From: Halorussus halophilus
GTDB taxonomy: Archaea > Halobacteriota > Halobacteria > Halobacteriales > Haladaptataceae
Length of the DNA stretch: 64,000 bases
Direction: 5' to 3'
Assembly (NCBI RefSeq): GCF_008831545.1
Contig: NZ_CP044523.1
Span: 3,162,001-3,226,000 of the forward strand
In this document: positions 16,333 through 25,094 of the stretch, piece after piece
How the letters are laid out: each line of letters starts with the position of its first letter
Position numbering within the stretch: position 1 is the stretch's first letter
Notes under the pieces: generated by a model
What the model saw: the letters and a program-made list of their open reading frames with translations, nothing else
Database searches by the model: none
What the model was told of the DNA's origin: nothing
Program-made: the position numbers and the translations under genes

Positions 16333-17100
16333 CTACAACTCCTGTTGCTTCTGTTGGTGTTCGTCCACCAGTTCCTGTTCGGCCTGCTCGCGCATCTCTT
16401 CGGCCTCTTCGGCTATCTCTTCGGCTTCGTCGTACTCGCCGAGTTCTTCGAGCGCACGGGCCTTCTCGTCTAGAATTTGGGAGTTGCGCAGGCCGAGTCG
16501 GATGGCGTTTTCGAGGCTGTTGAGCGCGTCCTCCGCGAGGCCGCGTTCGAGCAGGAAGAACCCGCGGTTGAACCACGCCTCGGCGAAGCGGTCGTCTATC
16601 TCGACCGCCTTCTCGGCGTGTTCGAGCGCCTGCTCGCTCCGGCCCGACTCCCAGAGCGCGTAGGCGAGGTTGGTCTCCGCGGTGGCGGCGTGTTCGCTCT
16701 CGTCGTCGATGTGCAGGGCTTCTTTGTAGGCTCCGATGGCTTCGTCCCACTCTTCGAGTTTCGAGTGGGCCGCGCCCTTGTTCGTCCACGCCTCCTGTTC
16801 GAGGAGACTGTCGTCGGGAGCGTACTGGGCGGTCCGCTCGAAGGTGTCTGCGGCCTGCTCGAAGCGGTTTATCTTCATGTAGTTCAGGCCCACGTCGAGC
16901 AGTTGCTCTACGTCTACCTCGTCGTCGGCGACGCTCCGCTGGTCGAGCAGGTCGGCGACGACCCGCGAGTCCACGGGGTCAACCTTCTCGGGGTCCACGT
17001 CGAGTTCCGGCGGGTCGAGGTCGAACTCCTCGTAAGGGTCGTCGAAGCCCTCGCCCTCGGAGAACTGGTGGTCTCGATTTTCGTCCGTCGGGTCGGTCAT
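16333..17100 (-). CDS. Tetratricopeptide repeat protein
   Basis: The 255-residue protein has an acidic N-terminal region (1-70), then about five TPR units. Recognisable pairs include YMKINRFEQAADTFERTAQYAPDD-type helices, WDEAIGAYKEALHID, SEQALEHAEKAVEIDDRFAEAW, and GLAEDALNSLENAIRLG. A Glu/Gln-rich coiled coil forms the C terminus. TPR arrays bind partner proteins; the partner is unknown, though coupling to DUF424 makes that protein a candidate. Confidence 0.85.
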   Translation of the reverse strand: MTDPTDENRDHQFSEGEGFDDPYEEFDLDPPELDVDPEKVDPVDSRVVADLLDQRSVADDEVDVEQLLDVGLNYMKINRFEQAADTFERTAQYAPDDSLLEQEAWTNKGAAHSKLEEWDEAIGAYKEALHIDDESEHAATAETNLAYALWESGRSEQALEHAEKAVEIDDRFAEAWFNRGFFLLERGLAEDALNSLENAIRLGLRNSQILDEKARALEELGEYDEAEEIAEEAEEMREQAEQELVDEHQQKQQEL

Positions 17101-17756
17101 GTGGACGTGTTTGGGGTCGAATGGGGTTAAGAACTGCGTCTTCGAGATTGGAAGGCGTGGAAGCGAGAGGTGTGGAATCGTAGTTCTGGTTCGCCTGGAT
17201 TGGAGACTGCAACCGCTCGTGATTCCATTGCAGTCAAGTCGAAGCTAGCTACTCCCGGTGCCGAGGAGAGACCGCACAGCACCGCGCCGCACCGTATGGG
17301 CCACATCCCTCCCCAGCCGATTCGCTCCACTCCTGCGGTCGTTTCGCTCATCCCTCGCACGTTTTAGCGCGGCCACTAACGGGCCGCGCAAGCGCGCGCC
17401 GTGTCGGTTGGTCAATTTCGCGCATTACACCGTCCAGATGGCGCGCGGGAGCGACGACAGGAGCGACTCGTGCGAGGGACGAGACTTGCGAGACGCTTCG
17501 CGTCTCGCTGATCTGCGGATGTAATCCGTAGACAACGAGCGTGGAAAGTGCGACCCGTGGTCGCGCTTTCCAGAACCGAATCGCGCAGTCGGTTGGGGAG
17601 GGTGGGTGCGGTATTCTCGGTATCGGAGTAGCTAGCTCCATCGCGTCAGCACCGTCAATCGACGAGAAGAGCGCAAAAATCCAAATACCAACCTGGAAAC
17701 CATCACGAACCCAGCGTCCCACTACCTTCAAGCCGTCATCCAACAATAGCCCACGC
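17101..17756. repeat. Long intergenic region with inverted composite repeats
   Basis: No gene is supported in these 656 bp. The arm around 17306-17324 (CCCTCCCCAGCCGATTCGC) recurs inverted near 17583-17602, and CATCCCTCGCACG near 17350 recurs inverted near 17468. Further short perfect hairpins include GCGAGACGCTTCGCGTCTCGC near 17490. The region is probably a repeat-rich, possibly mobile or decayed, segment. Confidence 0.6.
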
Positions 17757-18314
17757 ATGCGACTGTTCGTGAGCATCGACCTCCCCGACGAACTCACAGC
17801 CGAAGTACGCGCGCTCCAAGAGGAGTTCAGCGGTGCCTCCGGCCTCAACTTCACCGACCCCGCGCAAGTTCACGTCACGCTCAAATTCCTCGGTGACGTG
17901 AGTCGCGGCCAACTGCCCCGCGTGAAGAACGCCGTCAGGCGCGCACTCTCCAAGACCGACGTCGAACCGTTCGAAGCTTCCTTCGAAGGACTCGGCGTCT
18001 TTCCCGGACTGGGCTACATCAACGTCGTCTGGCTCGGCGTCGGCGACGGGAGCGAGGAGATGACCAAACTCCACGAAGCTATCGAGCCAGAAGTCACGAG
18101 ACTCGGCTTCGACCCCGAGGACCACGACTTCACGCCGCACGTGACCCTCGCGAGGATGGAACACGCTGGCGGCAAAGAGATGGTACAGGAGAACGTCGAG
18201 GAGTTAGCACCGACCGTCGGCCGGATGCAGGTGTCCGAAATCCGACTGACCGAGAGCACCCAGACCGAGGCCGGGCCCGAGTACACGACCGTCGAGTCGT
18301 TCCCGCTGGGGTAG
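17757..18314 (+). CDS. thpR: RNA 2',3'-cyclic phosphodiesterase ThpR
   Basis: The 185-residue protein belongs to the 2H phosphoesterases, with both catalytic HxTL motifs: HVTLKFLG near residues 41-48 and HVTLARM near 128-134. It starts MRLFVSIDLPDEL, like other ThpR/LigT proteins, which open 2',3'-cyclic phosphate ends of RNA. The start at 17757 is chosen because the family's N terminus begins here; the upstream extension is repeat DNA. The GNAT gene follows 13 bp later. Confidence 0.93.
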   Translation: MRLFVSIDLPDELTAEVRALQEEFSGASGLNFTDPAQVHVTLKFLGDVSRGQLPRVKNAVRRALSKTDVEPFEASFEGLGVFPGLGYINVVWLGVGDGSEEMTKLHEAIEPEVTRLGFDPEDHDFTPHVTLARMEHAGGKEMVQENVEELAPTVGRMQVSEIRLTESTQTEAGPEYTTVESFPLG

Positions 18315-18327
18315 TCGAAGATTCCAC

Positions 18328-18984
18328 ATGACTACCGCCACCATCCGCCTCGCCGAACAGGCCGACGCCACAGAAATCAGGGCTATCTACGCACCGATAG
18401 TCGAAGACACCGTGACCTCCTTCGAGGAGACGCCACCCACGACGGAGGAGATGGCCGAGCGCATCGGCGACACACTCCCGCGGTATCCGTGGCTAGTCTG
18501 TGAGCGCAGGAGCGAGGACAGCGGAGACAACGAGGAGCAAGACTCCGAGGAGCAAGACTCCGATACCGAAATCGCAGGCTACGCCTACGCGGGCCAGCAC
18601 CGCAAGCGCGACGCCTACCGCTGGTCGGTGGACGTATCGGTGTACGTCGCAGAGAACCACCGCAGGACGGGAGTCGGGCGAGGGCTGTACGAGTCGTTGT
18701 TCGCCCTCCTTCAGCTACAGGGATTCTACAACGCCTACGCGGGTATCTCGCTGCCGAACGCCGCGAGCGTCGGGCTACACGAGTCGCTCGGGTTCGAACC
18801 GGTCGGCGTCTACGAGTCAGTGGGCTACAAGCACGGCGCGTGGCACGACGTCGGGTGGTGGCAGAAACAGTTGCAGGAGCGGCCCGTAGACCCGGAAGAA
18901 CCGCGGCCCGTCGAACTGCTGGACGTCGGGTCCGAGACGTACGAGACCGTGCTGTCGGCGGGCGAGAGCGCCGTCAGGGAGTAA
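18328..18984 (+). CDS. GNAT N-acetyltransferase (phosphinothricin acetyltransferase-like)
   Basis: The 218-residue protein starts with [20 protein letters not shown] and has [38 protein letters not shown] (acetyl-CoA loop RRTGVGRG near 112-119) and a C-terminal [25 protein letters not shown]. This pattern is that of PAT/YncA-like N-acetyltransferases acting on small amines or amino-acid analogues. An acidic repeat insert ([13 protein letters not shown]) sits near residues 71-84. The natural substrate is unknown. Confidence 0.88.
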   Translation: MTTATIRLAEQADATEIRAIYAPIVEDTVTSFEETPPTTEEMAERIGDTLPRYPWLVCERRSEDSGDNEEQDSEEQDSDTEIAGYAYAGQHRKRDAYRWSVDVSVYVAENHRRTGVGRGLYESLFALLQLQGFYNAYAGISLPNAASVGLHESLGFEPVGVYESVGYKHGAWHDVGWWQKQLQERPVDPEEPRPVELLDVGSETYETVLSAGESAVRE

Positions 18985-19045
18985 CTTGCGGGAACAGTCT
19001 CAAAGCAACACGATTTTAAGCCACCGTAGGGTAATGTCCGGTACC

Positions 19046-19198
19046 ATGAGCAAGAAGTCGAAGGCGAAAAAGAAGCGCCTCTCCAAGCTCGACCGGCAGA
19101 ACAGCCGTGTTCCGGCGTGGGTCATCATGAAGACCGACCGCAACACGATGCGAAACCCCAAGCGCCGTAACTGGCGTCGTAACGACACTGACGAATAA
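19046..19198 (+). CDS. rpl39e: 50S ribosomal protein L39e
   Basis: The 50-residue, strongly basic protein starts [19 protein letters not shown] and has the conserved VPAWVIMKT and [10 protein letters not shown]39e lines the exit tunnel of the large subunit. A TATA-like ATTTTAAGCC about 30 bp upstream begins the conserved archaeal L39e-L31e-aIF6-L18Ae-prefoldin-FtsY cluster. The stop overlaps the next ATG by one base. Confidence 0.97.
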   Translation: MSKKSKAKKKRLSKLDRQNSRVPAWVIMKTDRNTMRNPKRRNWRRNDTDE

Positions 19199-19476
19199 TG
19201 AGCGCGAACGACTTCGAGGAGCGCGTCATGACGGTGCCGCTCCGAGACGCCAAAGCGGAAGCGAAGCACAAGCGCGCCGACAAGGCGATGAAGCTGGTCC
19301 GAGACCACCTCTCCCAACACTTCAAGGTCGAGGGCGAGGAGGTCCGACTCGACCCCTCCATCAACGAGGCTATCTGGTCGCAGGGCCGCAAGAACCCGCC
19401 GAGCAAGCTTCGCGTGCGCGCCGCCCGATTCGAGGAAGAGGGCGAGACCATCGTCGAAGCGGAACACGCAGAGTAG
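19198..19476 (+). CDS. rpl31e: 50S ribosomal protein L31e
   Basis: The 92-residue protein shows the family blocks [28 protein letters not shown] and [14 protein letters not shown]31e is a peripheral large-subunit protein near the exit tunnel. It is directly coupled to L39e upstream (TAATG overlap) and to aIF6 downstream (4 bp). Confidence 0.97.
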   Translation: MSANDFEERVMTVPLRDAKAEAKHKRADKAMKLVRDHLSQHFKVEGEEVRLDPSINEAIWSQGRKNPPSKLRVRAARFEEEGETIVEAEHAE

Positions 19477-19480
19477 AGCT

Positions 19481-20152
19481 TTGCTTCGCGCCGCCTTTCT
19501 TGGGTCGTCGTACGTCGGTGTCTTCGCACGCGCTACGGACGACTACCTGCTGGTTCGCCCGGACGTGGAGGACGACCTCGTCGCGGACCTCGCCGAAGAG
19601 TTGGAAGTGCAAGCGATTCAGACAAACGTCGGCGGTTCCTCGACCGTCGGCGCGCTGGCCGTGAGCAACAGCAACGGCCTGCTCGTCAGCAGTCGAATCA
19701 CCGACCGCGAGAAAGACCGTCTCGAAGACGAACTCGACGTGCCGGTCGGCGAACTCCCCGGTCGCATCAACGCCGCCGGAAACGTCGTGCTGGCCAACGA
19801 CAGCGGCGCGTACGTTCATCCGGACCTCTCGCGCGAGGCCGTCCAAGCAGTACAGGACACCCTCGACGTGGAGGTCGAACGCGGGAAAATCGCGGGCGTC
19901 CGAACCGTCGGCACCGCCGCCGTCGCGACAGACCGCGGTGTCCTCTGTCATCCCAAGACGACCGACGCACAACTCGACCTCTTGGAGGAGGTCTTAGACG
20001 TGCCCGCCGACATCGGCACCATCAACTACGGCGCGCCGCTCGTCGGTTCCGGACTGCTCGCCAACGCCCACGACTACGTCGTCGGGCAAGACACGACCGG
20101 TCCGGAACTCGGTCGCATCGAGGACGCGCTTGGCTACATCGACGTCGAGTAA
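19481..20152 (+). CDS. eif6: Translation initiation factor aIF6
   Basis: The 223-residue protein has the five-fold repeated alpha/beta structure of IF6 (repeating [17 protein letters not shown] and [14 protein letters not shown] blocks). IF6 binds the large subunit and prevents premature joining with the small one. The start is TTG 19481, since the family N terminus ([17 protein letters not shown]) begins right there and no ATG is available. Spacing of 4 bp after L31e suggests translational coupling. Confidence 0.95.
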   Translation: MLRAAFLGSSYVGVFARATDDYLLVRPDVEDDLVADLAEELEVQAIQTNVGGSSTVGALAVSNSNGLLVSSRITDREKDRLEDELDVPVGELPGRINAAGNVVLANDSGAYVHPDLSREAVQAVQDTLDVEVERGKIAGVRTVGTAAVATDRGVLCHPKTTDAQLDLLEEVLDVPADIGTINYGAPLVGSGLLANAHDYVVGQDTTGPELGRIEDALGYIDVE

Positions 20153-20228
20153 TTTTCTCGCCTTCTTCGGTCGCTTCGCGTCTTCCCGAGTAGGAAGATT
20201 CTTCCCTCCTCGTACCTCACCATGAGCC

Positions 20229-20405
20229 ATGAGTGAGTTTACTGTTCGCGGTCGCTATCAAGCCCGAGACGGGTGGGAAGAGTTCGAGACGAGCATCGAA
20301 GCCGTAAACGAGAACGTCGCAGAGGAACACACGTACACGAACTTCGGTGGTCGTCACGGTCTGAACCGTTCGCAGGTCGAGGTCGAGGAGGTCGAAGCAC
20401 AATGA
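20229..20405 (+). CDS. rpl18a: 50S ribosomal protein L18Ae (LX)
   Basis: A 58-codon frame starts MSEFTVRGRYQARDGWEEF and ends VEVEEVEAQ, the short archaeal LX/L18Ae protein of the large subunit. An ATG 7 bp upstream is out of frame and quickly closed. The last codons overlap the prefoldin start (20402) by 4 bp, as in related archaeal clusters. Confidence 0.93.
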   Translation: MSEFTVRGRYQARDGWEEFETSIEAVNENVAEEHTYTNFGGRHGLNRSQVEVEEVEAQ

Positions 20406-20866
20406 TGGGCGGTGGCGGAAATCAGGAGCTTCAGGAGCTCTCCCAGCAGCTACAGCAGATCGAAGAGGAGAAAGAAGCAGTCCAAGGCGAAGTCGAGGAC
20501 CTCCGCGACGAGAAGGGAGACATCGACGAGGCGATTCGAACCATCGAGGGCCTCGAAAGCGGTTCGACGGTGCAGGTGCCGCTCGGTGGCGGCGCGCACG
20601 TCCGCGCAGAAGTGCAGGATATGGACGAGGTCGTCGTAGACCTCGGTGGCGGCTACGCCGCAGAGCGTGAGGAAGACGACGCCATCGATACGCTGGAGAC
20701 CAAGCAGGACGTGCTCGACGAGCGTATCGACGACCTCGAAGACGAGATCGCTGAACTGGACGATGAGTCCTCGCAACTCGAAGAGAAGGCCCAGCAGCTT
20801 CAACAACAGCAGATGCAACAGCAGATGCAGCAGATGCAACAGGGCGAAGAAGGCGAGGACGAATAA
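20402..20866 (+). CDS. pfdA: Prefoldin subunit alpha
   Basis: The 154-residue protein has two long coiled-coil helices (about 8-55 and 95-140) flanking a beta-hairpin core with GLESGSTVQVPLGGGAHVRAEV. This is the alpha subunit of the hexameric chaperone that hands nascent proteins to the thermosome. The C terminus is Gln/Met-rich (QQQQMQQQMQQMQQ). Position between L18Ae and FtsY is the conserved archaeal order. Confidence 0.95.
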   Translation: MMGGGGNQELQELSQQLQQIEEEKEAVQGEVEDLRDEKGDIDEAIRTIEGLESGSTVQVPLGGGAHVRAEVQDMDEVVVDLGGGYAAEREEDDAIDTLETKQDVLDERIDDLEDEIAELDDESSQLEEKAQQLQQQQMQQQMQQMQQGEEGEDE

Positions 20867-20872
20867 CGGGCG

Positions 20873-22096
20873 ATGTTCGATAGCCTGAAGGACAAACTCG
20901 GGAGTTTCCGCAAAGACGTCGAGGAAACGACCGAAGAGAAGGCCGAGGAGGAAGCCGAGGCGGAAGCGACCGCTGAAGCGGATGCGGAAGCAGAAGCCGC
21001 TGCTGAGGCGGACGTGGAAGCGACTGCCGACGCAGCGGTCACTGCCGACGCAGGCGCGACGACCGAGGCCGAAGCGGAGTCGAGTGAAGCGGAGACAGTC
21101 GAAGCGGAGACGGCCGACGCCGATTCGACTGCCTCTAAATCCATCGTGACGGACGCTGGTTCCGAATCTGGCGAGGACGCGGAGAGCGACTCCGCCAGTT
21201 CCGGCGGGTTCGGCAAGAAGCTCACGTCGTTCGCCAAGGGCCAAATCGTCATCGAGGAGCAGGACTTAGAAGACCCGCTCTGGCAGTTGGAGATGGCACT
21301 GCTGGAGAGCGACGTGGAGATGAACGTCGCCAAGGAAATCTTGGAGAACATCCGGGAAGACCTCGTCGGCGCGACGCGTTCGTTCAGCGACGAGACCGGC
21401 GACGTCGTCCAACAGGCACTCCACGATTCGCTCGTGTCGGTCATCTCCGTCGGGCAGTTCGACTTCGACCAGCGAATCGCCGAAGCGGACAAGCCCGTCA
21501 CCATCATCTTCACCGGCGTCAACGGCGTCGGGAAGACGACGAGCATCGCGAAGCTCTCCCAATACCTCGAAACGAAGGGCTACTCGTCGGTGATGGCCAA
21601 CGGCGACACCTACCGTGCCGGGGCGAACGAGCAGATTCGAGAACACGCAGAGAATCTCGACACGAAGCTCATCGCCCACGAACAGGGTGGCGACCCCGCG
21701 GCGGTCATCTACGATGCCGTGGAGTACGCCGAGTCGAACGACGTGGACGTGGTGTTGGGCGACACGGCGGGCCGACTCCACACCAGCGACGACCTGATGG
21801 AGCAGTTGGAGAAGATAGAGCGCGTCGTCGGTCCGGACATGACCATCTTCGTAGACGAAGCGGTCGCCGGGCAGGACGCGGTCCAGCGCGCCAAGCAGTT
21901 CAACGACGCCGCGGAAATCGACGGCGCGATTCTGACGAAAGCCGACGCCGACTCACAGGGTGGCGCGGCGATTTCCATCGCGCACGTCACGGGCAAGCCC
22001 ATCCTGTTCCTCGGAACTGGACAGGGCTACGACGACATCGAGCAGTTCGTGCCAGAAGAGTTGGTCTCGGACTTGCTCGGCGAAGACGAAGAGTAG
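20873..22096 (+). CDS. ftsY: Signal recognition particle receptor FtsY
   Basis: The 407-residue protein has a long acidic N-terminal A domain (about 12-105) made of EAEA/ADAE/TAEA-like repeats, then the NG GTPase domain. G1 is GVNGVGKTTS (about 213-222), the DTYRAGANEQ block follows, G3 is DTAGRLH and G4 is TKAD. FtsY docks the SRP-ribosome complex at the membrane. The acidic repeats are low complexity and probably replace the membrane-contact region of bacterial FtsY. It is the last gene of the cluster, 6 bp after prefoldin. Confidence 0.96.
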   Translation: MFDSLKDKLGSFRKDVEETTEEKAEEEAEAEATAEADAEAEAAAEADVEATADAAVTADAGATTEAEAESSEAETVEAETADADSTASKSIVTDAGSESGEDAESDSASSGGFGKKLTSFAKGQIVIEEQDLEDPLWQLEMALLESDVEMNVAKEILENIREDLVGATRSFSDETGDVVQQALHDSLVSVISVGQFDFDQRIAEADKPVTIIFTGVNGVGKTTSIAKLSQYLETKGYSSVMANGDTYRAGANEQIREHAENLDTKLIAHEQGGDPAAVIYDAVEYAESNDVDVVLGDTAGRLHTSDDLMEQLEKIERVVGPDMTIFVDEAVAGQDAVQRAKQFNDAAEIDGAILTKADADSQGGAAISIAHVTGKPILFLGTGQGYDDIEQFVPEELVSDLLGEDEE

Positions 22097-22106
22097 TCTC
22101 TTTCTT

Positions 22107-22376
22107 TCAGTACCAGCGTTTCGCGGCCACGAGGACGTTGAGTGCGATGAGTACCGTCGCAGTCAGTCCGAGCGTGAACCACTCGACTGGGAGATTGCGA
22201 AACAGCACCCAGTACGACAGCGAGAGGATAGCGAGCGCGACGACGATGTTGTAGGCGTCGGACGCTAACTCGCTCGCCAAGTCGCGGGGCGACTGATTTC
22301 GGGGTTCACCGGTCACGTCGGACGTGTCGGGGGGTGGCGCGGTGGAGTCCCTTTTTTGACTTAAATCGCGTGCCAT
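22107..22376 (-). CDS. Small two-span membrane protein, 89 aa
   Basis: From ATG 22376 the protein has a hydrophilic N-terminal third and two hydrophobic helices (about 42-58 and 62-82), ending VLVAAKRWY. It is convergent with ftsY, with 10 bp between the stops. An upstream in-frame ATG at 22409 would add 11 residues. No family is recognised. Confidence 0.6.
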   Translation of the reverse strand: MARDLSQKRDSTAPPPDTSDVTGEPRNQSPRDLASELASDAYNIVVALAILSLSYWVLFRNLPVEWFTLGLTATVLIALNVLVAAKRWY

Positions 22377-22561
22377 GCATTGAGGTGTGCCGCGACCGTT
22401 GATTTTCAATGGGAGGTTATAATCTTATTGGCCTTCTCGCGTCGAAAGTCGTCACGGTCGGGTTGCGAGAACTCACACAGACGACAGAACTGTGCGAAGT
22501 GACACAATCCGCAGGGTACACTGAGCAGACTCCGAGCGTCTGCGACAGTGGGAAGCACGGG

Positions 22562-22775
22562 GCGTGGGGCGGTAGCGGTGCGATTGCGGTAGGTGCGGTA
22601 GCGGTACGGTTGTGGTAGCGGTGTGGTCGTCGCACCAGCACGCAGAAGACGCGTGAAATCTGGCCGCGACGCGGCCAGATTTCGTCGCGTCCCTTTTTTG
22701 ATCCACATTTTTTGCCGGAGTGGTGCCAAGCGCCTCTGGCGCGCAGGCACCCGACGGCAAAAAAGGTGGAGAAAA
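22562..22775 (+). repeat. Dispersed element B in the 403-bp gap before srp54
   Basis: Left to right: imperfect GGTAGCGGTGCG-type repeats, the block TCGCACCAGCACGCAGAAGA, a perfect 12-bp stem (22656-22667 with 22671-22682), then TTTTTTGATCCACATTTTTT, a second hairpin, and GGCAAAAAAGGTGG. The block and first hairpin are near-identical to those at 51.81-51.87 kb. The rest of the gap 22410-22561 holds no gene. A TATA-like CTTTAACG near 22788 serves srp54. Confidence 0.75.
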
Positions 22776-22812
22776 AGCCTTTAACGCGTCGGCGCGCTAA
22801 CTTCCCGTAACA

Positions 22813-24207
22813 ATGGTACTCGACGACTTGGGAAGCTCCCTCCAGAGTTCCCTCGGCAAACTCAGCGGGCAGTCCCGCGTGACCGAGGAGGACGTGGAGG
22901 AAATCGTCAAAGAGATTCAGCGCTCGCTGTTGCAGGCCGACGTCGAGGTCTCGATGGTGATGGACCTCTCCGAATCCATCAAAGAGCGTGCGCTGGAGGA
23001 AGAGGCACCGGGCGGCACGTCCGCGCGCGACCACGTCCTCAAAATCGTCTACGAGGAGATGGTCGAACTCGTCGGTGACAGCACCGAGATTCCGCTGGAG
23101 AACCAGACCATCCTGCTCGCCGGGCTTCAGGGGTCCGGTAAGACGACCACGTCCGCGAAGATGGCGAGTTGGTTCTCGAAGAAAGGGCTTCGCCCGGCGG
23201 TCATCCAGACCGACACCTTCCGCCCCGGTGCGTACGACCAAGCGAAGGAGATGACCGAGCGCGCCGAAGTGGACTTCTACGGTGACCCGGACGGTGAGGA
23301 CCCCGTCCAAATCGCCCGCGACGGACTCGAAGAAACCGCGGACGCCGACGTTCACATCGTGGACACGGCCGGTCGCCACGCGCTGGAAGGCGACCTCATC
23401 GACGAAATCGAGGACATCGACCGGGTCGTGAACCCCGACATGTCGCTGCTCGTCCTCGACGCCGCAATCGGCCAGGGCGCGAAAGACCAGGCCCGCGAGT
23501 TCGAGTCGGCCATCGGCATCGACGGCGTCGTCATCACAAAGCTCGACGGTACTGCGAAAGGTGGTGGCGCACTCACTGCCGTCAACGAGACCGATTCGTC
23601 CATCGCGTTCCTCGGTACTGGTGAGACGGTCCGAGACATCGAACGCTTCGAGCCTTCGGGATTCATCTCTCGACTGCTCGGGATGGGCGACCTCAAGCAA
23701 CTCACCGAGCGCGTCGAGCGCGCGATGCAGGAGACCCAGGAGGAAGACGAGGACTGGGACCCAGAGGACATGCTGAAAGGCGAGTTCACGCTCGTGGACA
23801 TGCGCCGCCAGATGACGGCGATGAACAACATGGGGCCGCTCGACCAGGTGATGGACATGATTCCGGGCATGGGCGGCGGCATGATGGACGAACTGCCGGA
23901 CGACGCGATGGACGTGACCCAAGACCGGATGCGGAGCTTCGAGGTCATCATGGACTCGATGACCGAGAACGAGATGGAGAACCCCCGTTCCATCGGTGCG
24001 AGTCAGGTCGAGCGCATCGCCCGCGGAAGCGGCCAGGACGAACAGACGGTCCAAGAACTGCTCGAACAGCACAAGATGATGTCCCAGACGCTCAAGCAGT
24101 TCCAAGGGATGGGCCAAGGGAACATGGAACGCATGATGAAGAAGATGCAGGGCGGCGGCGGCGGTGGCGGCGGTGGAATGGGCGGTATGGGGCCGTTCGG
24201 CGACTAA
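22813..24207 (+). CDS. srp54: Signal recognition particle 54 kDa protein
   Basis: The 464-residue GTPase binds signal peptides and 7S RNA. The N domain (1-90) is followed by G1 [10 protein letters not shown] (about 104-113), [11 protein letters not shown]3 DTAGR and G4 TKLDG. The M domain (about 295-440) is Met-rich ([22 protein letters not shown]) and the protein ends in a Gly-rich tail. A TATA-like element about 25 bp upstream implies a leaderless mRNA. It is separated from its receptor gene by the small membrane protein and a dispersed repeat element. Confidence 0.97.
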   Translation: MVLDDLGSSLQSSLGKLSGQSRVTEEDVEEIVKEIQRSLLQADVEVSMVMDLSESIKERALEEEAPGGTSARDHVLKIVYEEMVELVGDSTEIPLENQTILLAGLQGSGKTTTSAKMASWFSKKGLRPAVIQTDTFRPGAYDQAKEMTERAEVDFYGDPDGEDPVQIARDGLEETADADVHIVDTAGRHALEGDLIDEIEDIDRVVNPDMSLLVLDAAIGQGAKDQAREFESAIGIDGVVITKLDGTAKGGGALTAVNETDSSIAFLGTGETVRDIERFEPSGFISRLLGMGDLKQLTERVERAMQETQEEDEDWDPEDMLKGEFTLVDMRRQMTAMNNMGPLDQVMDMIPGMGGGMMDELPDDAMDVTQDRMRSFEVIMDSMTENEMENPRSIGASQVERIARGSGQDEQTVQELLEQHKMMSQTLKQFQGMGQGNMERMMKKMQGGGGGGGGGMGGMGPFGD

Positions 24208-24287
24208 TACAGAACGACCTTCTTCGGGACGGCGACAGAGCGCGCGACGCGACGGCTATTTAGAACCAGTATCGAAACTCGGGAGCC

Positions 24288-24395
24288 ATGCCCGACGACA
24301 CGCCGCTGGCGCTCGACGCCTACGAAAAGATGGCCGACGAGTACGCCGAGCGCGCGCCGACGAAGCCGTTCAACGCGGAGTTGGAACGGCCGACG
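24288..24395 (+). pseudogene. N-terminal remnant of a SAM-dependent methyltransferase
   Basis: The first 35 codons (MPDDTPLALDAYEKMADEY, then ERAPTKPFNAELERP) closely resemble the start of small class I methyltransferases, before their GxGxG cofactor loop. After about 24391 the frame becomes Ser/Thr/Pro-rich nonsense, because the DNA is the antisense of another gene fragment. No cofactor motif follows, so the gene is truncated. The similarity call rests on memory of the family start only. Confidence 0.55.
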
Positions 24396-24583
24396 ACACG
24401 TTCTACGTCGTCCCGAATTCCGTCGCCGTCGGTGTCAGAAAGCAGTGGGTTCGTCCCTGCACCGAGTTCCGTGACGATGGGAACGTCGTCGCCATCGACG
24501 CTCGTCACCGTCGAGTCGAGTACGGCACCGCTGGCAACGCCGACGAGGAGGACGACGAGTAGGACACTAACGACGCGGCACAT
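24391..24583 (-). pseudogene. N-terminal remnant of a secreted Ca-binding-repeat protein
   Basis: Read from ATG 24583, the protein has a signal peptide (VVSVLLVVLLVGVASGAVL), a short domain and then GTNPLLSDTDGDGIRDDVE, a typical thrombospondin type 3-like calcium-binding motif. This should be followed by further repeats, but at about 24391 it runs into the antisense of the methyltransferase start. The gene is therefore cut at its 3' side. Confidence 0.55.
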
Positions 24584-24604
24584 CTACAAAAACGAATGTC
24601 GATT

Positions 24605-24967
24605 CTAAGGGTCTGTCGCGTCCCGGTCGCGGAGCGCCGTCCGGAGTCGCCGGGTTCGCGCGAACGACACCAGACTGTAGAGGAGCGGCGCGAGGAGCAT
24701 CCCCGGGAGCGCGACGACGAGCAACAGACCCACGAGGTCGCCGAGTGGTTCCGCGCCAACGTCCGCGGCGAACAGTCTAAGTACATGACTCGCGATGACC
24801 AGCGTGACAGTTCCGGCGGTGCTAACTGCCAACGACTTGGCGAACTGCTGGGCTTCCGGTACGTCGCCAATGGTGCCTGCAATCCACAGTGTCCCCGCGA
24901 AACAGAGGTACGCCGTAACGGCGAGGGTGAACAACGGGAGGAACACCGCTGGCACGACCGGTATCAT
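24605..24967 (-). CDS. Membrane protein, 120 aa
   Basis: From ATG 24967 (MIPVVPAVFLPLFTLAV) there are three hydrophobic segments (about 4-28, 45-63, 72-95) and a basic/acidic cytosolic tail (RTRRLRTALRDRD). An earlier ATG at 25006 adds 13 mostly basic residues. The promoter region upstream is unusually AT-rich. No family is recognised. It lies just upstream of a truncated gene on the same strand. Confidence 0.6.
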   Translation of the reverse strand: MIPVVPAVFLPLFTLAVTAYLCFAGTLWIAGTIGDVPEAQQFAKSLAVSTAGTVTLVIASHVLRLFAADVGAEPLGDLVGLLLVVALPGMLLAPLLYSLVSFARTRRLRTALRDRDATDP

Positions 24968-25094
24968 GCTCCGTACGTATAACCGGTAAATTATAAATGT
25001 TCGCATATGTAAGATTAAATATAGTAAACTGCCACGCCGTCGTCACCTACGCGCTATCGTCACCTACTTGCTTTGTCGCTCCCGAATCCCGGTA

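Noticed and set aside
17127-17545. Possible short genes in the 17.1-17.7 kb gap
   Set aside because: Frames are short, Arg-rich and cover inverted repeats; no start, TATA box or family motif agrees.
22417-24117. 566-codon minus-strand frame across srp54
   Set aside because: It is rich in His, Val and Arg, antisense to srp54 and extends into the repeat element; a shadow frame.
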